This document shows, piece by piece, positions 6,167 through 8,634 of a stretch of DNA of 8,634 bases. The notes beneath the pieces were generated by a model, which made no database searches, was not told where the DNA came from, and saw only the letters and a list, made by a program, of their open reading frames with translations. How positions within the stretch are numbered: position 1 is the first letter of the stretch; each line of letters opens with the position of its first letter. The stretch is from DATKEU01 sp036493295 (GTDB lineage: Bacteria; Myxococcota_A; Polyangia; Fen-1088), in the NCBI GenBank assembly GCA_036493295.1, contig DASXQB010000231.1, forward strand, positions 1-8,634, in the 5' to 3' direction. The translations under genes and the position numbers were made by a program.

Positions 6167-7939
6167 TCAGCGCGAAAACTTCCACCAATTCGCCCTGCCG
6201 TTCTTGGGTGGCGGCTGGCCGGAAGGCGGCATGGCGACGGCCGCTTTTTTGGGCTCGTTCGCCTTCTTCAACGACAGCTGGACCGTCTGGGCGTCGACCG
6301 GCTCGACGTAGTACCGGGTGGTGGCGGGTGCGTAACCGGGCTTGGTCAGCGTCAGGACGTATCGGTGGCCCGGGCGCAGCATCACGGAGACTGGCGTCGG
6401 GCCATAGGCGTGGTGGCGGGTGGTGACCTTGGCGCCGTCGGGATCGCTTTTGATCGCCACCGCCACTTGTTTCGGGTGACCAGCGGGCGCGCTGGTCTCG
6501 CCGGCAGGCGGTTCGGATTTTGGCGGGGGCGGTTCGGCGGCCGGCAGCGCTGGTGGATCAGCGGCGGCGACCACCACGGGCTTGGGCTCGCTGGGTGGCG
6601 GCGAGGCGAGCGCCACCGTCGGTGGCGTCGCATCCGGAGTCGCGGGAATCGGTTTGGGGTCGGCGGCCATGGTCGGTGGCGGCGGCGTGGCGATCGATCC
6701 CGGCCCGCCGCACGATTTGATCGCCACCGACACGCCCACCAGCGCCAGCGTCACGCCCGCGGCCAGCATGGCGATGCCGCGGAAGCGCAGCCGAATCTTC
6801 AGCGTGCGCGGACCGGCGGTGATCGGCTCCGTCACCATCGCCGCTTGCGGTGTCACCGTGCCCGGCACCGGCGGCGGCATCGGACGTTCTTGCGGCGTCA
6901 CCAGCTCGGCCTCGCTGAGATCCAGCGCCAGGCCCGAGTCGGGTACCGCGTTCATGTTGGCCGGCAACGCGCCCGGCGTCGGCTGCTCCTGACTGACCGG
7001 CACTTGCCGGGTCAGCGGCGTGGCGCCGTCTTTGTCCGCCAGCTCGGTCAGCCAGCGGACAAGCTCGGTCTGACCGACGGGGCGGAACGCCAGCCGCATC
7101 ACTTGTTCGACGTCGATCAACATCTCTTCGGCGCGCTGGTAACGATCGTCGGGCGCCTTGCCCATCGCTTTGCGAATCACCCGGTAAAGCTCAGGGTTCA
7201 ATCCCGGGCGCGCCGTCTCGGGCGGCAGGAAGTCGCCGCTTTTCACCTGCATCAACGTTTCGAAGTCAGTGGGCGCGTCGAAGGGATAGTGCCGCGTGAT
7301 CATCACGTACAGCATCGTTCCCAGCGAAAATAGATCCGACCGCGCGTCGATCTCGCTGCCCGAGGCTTGTTCGGGCGACATGAAGGCGATCTTGCCTTTG
7401 ATCATGTTGCCCAGGCTTTGCTCGCGCTTGATGGCCGCCTTGGCGATGCCAAAGTCGGTCAGCTTCACCTCGCCTTGTTCGCTGATGAGAACGTTGTGCG
7501 GGCTGACGTCGCGGTGAACGATCCCCAGCGGATTTCCGTCGCGCGTCTTCGCGTGCGCGTACGCCAGCGCTCGACAGACCTCGGCCGTCACGTAAAGCGC
7601 CAGCGGCGGCGGAAACGGCGTGCCCGCCGTCTTGGCCCGCCGCAACACGGCATCCAGCGTCCAGCCGTCGACCAGCTCCAGCGCCAGAAAATAACGGCCG
7701 TCCTCTTCGCCCAGATCCAGGACCTGGACGATGTTGCTGTGGTTGAGGCTCATGGCGATATGAGCCTCGTCGACCAGCATGTGCCGAAACTGCGGATCGG
7801 CGTAAAACTCGGTGAAAATCCGCTTGAGGACGACACCCTTCTCGAAACCTTGGGCGCCGTGCTGTTTCGCCAGGAAGATTTCGGCGGTCCCGCCATCGGC
7901 GATCTTTCGCACGATGGAGTATTTGGACTGCAACGTCAT
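6167..7939 (-). CDS. Transmembrane serine/threonine protein kinase with extracytoplasmic PEGA domain
   Basis: A 590-residue Hanks-type kinase. The N-terminal kinase domain (about 7-280) has a Gly-rich loop variant IADGGTAEIFLAK (13-25), ATP-binding K39 (VVLKRI), helix-C E58, catalytic loop HRDVSPHNVLI (142-152, base D144), DFG at 162-164, SPE at 188-190 in the APE position, and structural D202. All catalytic residues are present, so it should be active; HRDVSPHN is typical of myxobacterial kinases. A juxtamembrane segment leads to one membrane helix (about 388-408), then a Pro/Ala-rich spacer (~415-490) and a PEGA domain (~491-557, IKSDPDGAKV...YGPTPVSVMLRPGHRYVLTLTKPGY). The topology should be cytoplasmic kinase with external PEGA domain, perhaps contacting the cell envelope. 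The ATG at 7939 directly precedes the kinase fold; no clear Shine-Dalgarno is seen. The gene is divergent from a CheY-like receiver gene. The substrate is unknown. Confidence 0.95.
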   Translation of the reverse strand: MTLQSKYSIVRKIADGGTAEIFLAKQHGAQGFEKGVVLKRIFTEFYADPQFRHMLVDEAHIAMSLNHSNIVQVLDLGEEDGRYFLALELVDGWTLDAVLRRAKTAGTPFPPPLALYVTAEVCRALAYAHAKTRDGNPLGIVHRDVSPHNVLISEQGEVKLTDFGIAKAAIKREQSLGNMIKGKIAFMSPEQASGSEIDARSDLFSLGTMLYVMITRHYPFDAPTDFETLMQVKSGDFLPPETARPGLNPELYRVIRKAMGKAPDDRYQRAEEMLIDVEQVMRLAFRPVGQTELVRWLTELADKDGATPLTRQVPVSQEQPTPGALPANMNAVPDSGLALDLSEAELVTPQERPMPPPVPGTVTPQAAMVTEPITAGPRTLKIRLRFRGIAMLAAGVTLALVGVSVAIKSCGGPGSIATPPPPTMAADPKPIPATPDATPPTVALASPPPSEPKPVVVAAADPPALPAAEPPPPKSEPPAGETSAPAGHPKQVAVAIKSDPDGAKVTTRHHAYGPTPVSVMLRPGHRYVLTLTKPGYAPATTRYYVEPVDAQTVQLSLKKANEPKKAAVAMPPSGQPPPKNGRANWWKFSR

Positions 7940-8018
7940 CCGATCGTTCAGAGGTCAGGGACGTTAACACGTCGGTAACGCTTGATAACCGCCGATCAAT
8001 GAATCAATTTAGATCGGA
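7940..8018. promoter_or_regulatory. Divergent promoter region between kinase and receiver genes
   Basis: This 79-base AT-richer gap must drive both the kinase (minus) and the receiver gene (plus), unless either is read through. It carries CGTTA (7962-7966) facing TAACG (7976-7980), TTGAT (7982-7986) facing ATCAA (7995-7999), and a tandem ATCAAT (7995-8000 and 8003-8008) with an 8-base period. TTGATA at 7982-7987 resembles a -35 for the plus-strand gene, but the -10 at the right distance is poor. Operators here are possible but unproven. Confidence 0.4.
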
Positions 8019-8462
8019 ATGACGATGTCGGGGGATGGGAGGCGGTCGCGGGGGGGGCGTACTGTCCTTCTGGTCGAAGACGATCCGGACGTCCGCGACG
8101 TTCTGGAAGACGAGCTGGAACAGGGCGGATACACGGTCATTCCGGCCGCCAATGGAAAGCAGGCGCTGGATTTCCTGATCCTTAATCGCCCGGAAAAAGC
8201 GGACGTGGTGATTCTGGATTTGATGATGCCGATGGTGTCGGGATGGGAAGTGCTGGATCGGATGCACGCCAATCCGCAATTGGCAGAAATTCCGGTAATC
8301 GTCCTCAGCGCCGTTTCTTTGGATCGCCCCGACGCGCTGGGCGGCCGGCCAAAGGGATCGGTGAATGTGCGCAAATTCATTCCCAAGCCGTTCTCCTTAC
8401 GACAGATCTTTGACGCCTTGTCCGGCTGCCTGGGCCCGGGCGCCGCCGCCGACCAAGCCTGA
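8019..8462 (+). CDS. Single-domain CheY-like response regulator
   Basis: A 147-residue receiver with no output domain. All phosphorylation residues are present: acidic pair D21-D22 (LLVEDDPDV), phosphoacceptor D67 (VVILDLMMPMVSGWEVL), S97 (IVLSA) and K123 (FIPKPF). It should accept phosphate from a histidine kinase encoded elsewhere and signal by protein contact or act as a phosphate sink. The 13-residue N-terminal extension is Gly/Arg-rich and contains an 8-G tract. Starts are possible at ATG 8019 or ATG 8025 (two codons later). Neither has a strong ribosome-binding site (CGGA abuts the first; GGAA lies 7 bases from the second), and no start exists between the G tract and the receiver fold. 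It is divergent from the Ser/Thr kinase gene, which could hint at a shared pathway. Confidence 0.93.
   Translation: MTMSGDGRRSRGGRTVLLVEDDPDVRDVLEDELEQGGYTVIPAANGKQALDFLILNRPEKADVVILDLMMPMVSGWEVLDRMHANPQLAEIPVIVLSAVSLDRPDALGGRPKGSVNVRKFIPKPFSLRQIFDALSGCLGPGAAADQA
8050..8057 (+). repeat. 8-base poly-G tract in codons 11-13 of the receiver gene
   Basis: Eight consecutive G residues lie near the 5' end of the coding sequence, before the receiver fold begins. Slippage by one base would frameshift the protein before the conserved domain. It is the longest single-base run noticed in the window. It may be a phase-variable site or simply a Gly/Arg-coding run. Confidence 0.7.
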
Positions 8463-8561
8463 CAGCAGAAGCGCACCAACGCGCGGTCGTCGCAAACCTT
8501 CACTGGCTTCACGACAAACGGCAATCATTCGGCCGGCGAACGAGCCTAATTGTGGGGTTTG

Positions 8562-8610
8562 CCGATCGCGCGTACGATTCTGGCGGAAGTCATACGGAAT
8601 GCGCGATCGG
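8562..8610 (+). repeat. Inverted repeat flanking the ribosome-binding site and covering the start of the last gene
   Basis: CCGATCGCGC (8562-8571) and GCGCGATCGG (8601-8610) are perfect reverse complements. In RNA the stem extends by a G-U and a U-A pair to 12 pairs (8562-8573 with 8599-8610), so the AUG at 8599 would be paired while the Shine-Dalgarno GGAAG (8585-8589) sits in a 25-base loop. It could be a translational control hairpin, a DNA operator, or chance. Confidence 0.55.
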
Positions 8611-8634
8611 ATTCTCCTTGTGGACGACGAGCCG
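8599..8634 (+). CDS. Receiver-domain protein, first 12 codons only (truncated by window end)
   Basis: ATG at 8599 opens the frame MRDRILLVDDEP, which runs to the last base. The pattern of hydrophobic strand, then V-D-D-E-P, is the canonical start of a response-regulator receiver domain, with D9-D10 as the acidic pair that holds Mg2+. GGAAG at 8585-8589 lies 9 bases upstream as ribosome-binding site. Output domain unknown: it could be a single-domain, NtrC-type or OmpR-type regulator. It lies 136 bases after the CheY-like gene in the same direction, so cotranscription is possible. No clear promoter or terminator was found in 8463-8598. Confidence 0.75.
   Translation, partial: MRDRILLVDDEP

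Noticed and set aside
6125..7333. Plus-strand open frame of 402 codons opposite the kinase gene
   Set aside because: Arg/His/Gly-rich low-complexity translation, antisense to a kinase with all catalytic motifs.
8009..8524. Minus-strand open frame opposite the CheY-like gene
   Set aside because: No recognisable domain, Ser/Arg-rich, and fully antisense to a receiver with all canonical residues.

Overview
The window is GC-rich and densely coded, with genes on both strands. It most likely comes from a member of the Myxococcota or a related 'delta' lineage. This is inferred from a membrane-anchored Ser/Thr kinase with the HRDVSPHN-type catalytic loop and a C-terminal PEGA domain, from three response-regulator genes in under 9 kb with no histidine kinase, and from the strong G/C third-position bias. 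Species cannot be assigned from the sequence alone.

Layout. (1) Positions 1-2738, plus strand: the 3' part of an RNase R gene whose stop overlaps the start of a dGTPase-like HD hydrolase by 4 bases (ATGA), a translationally coupled RNA/nucleotide-metabolism pair. (2) Positions 2874-3590, plus strand: an OmpR-type winged-helix regulator with its own strong ribosome-binding site and a receiver domain that has lost the phosphorylation residues. (3) Positions 3591-7939, minus strand, three genes in transcription order: a transmembrane Ser/Thr kinase with PEGA domain, a 192-base gap, a two-CBS-domain protein with a C-terminal four-cysteine cluster, and then, 29 bases downstream, a long single-frame protein. 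That last protein joins a TlyA/FtsJ-like 2'-O-rRNA methyltransferase lacking its S4 domain to an RlmL-like THUMP-domain guanine-N2 methyltransferase. It ends flush against the convergent OmpR-type gene. (4) Positions 8019-8462, plus strand, divergent from the kinase: a single-domain CheY-like receiver with all canonical residues and an 8-G tract near its start. (5) Positions 8599-8634: the first 12 codons of another receiver-domain protein cut by the window end. Its start codon lies inside a 10-12 bp inverted repeat.

How the genes may work together. RNase R and the two-headed methyltransferase both belong to ribosome and RNA maintenance, and the dGTPase trims dNTP pools. The kinase, CBS protein and receivers are signalling parts. 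No classic defence system, mobile element, tRNA, rRNA or CRISPR array is visible. The most unusual items are the apparent TlyA-RlmL fusion, the degenerate OmpR-type receiver, and the hairpin over the last gene's start codon.
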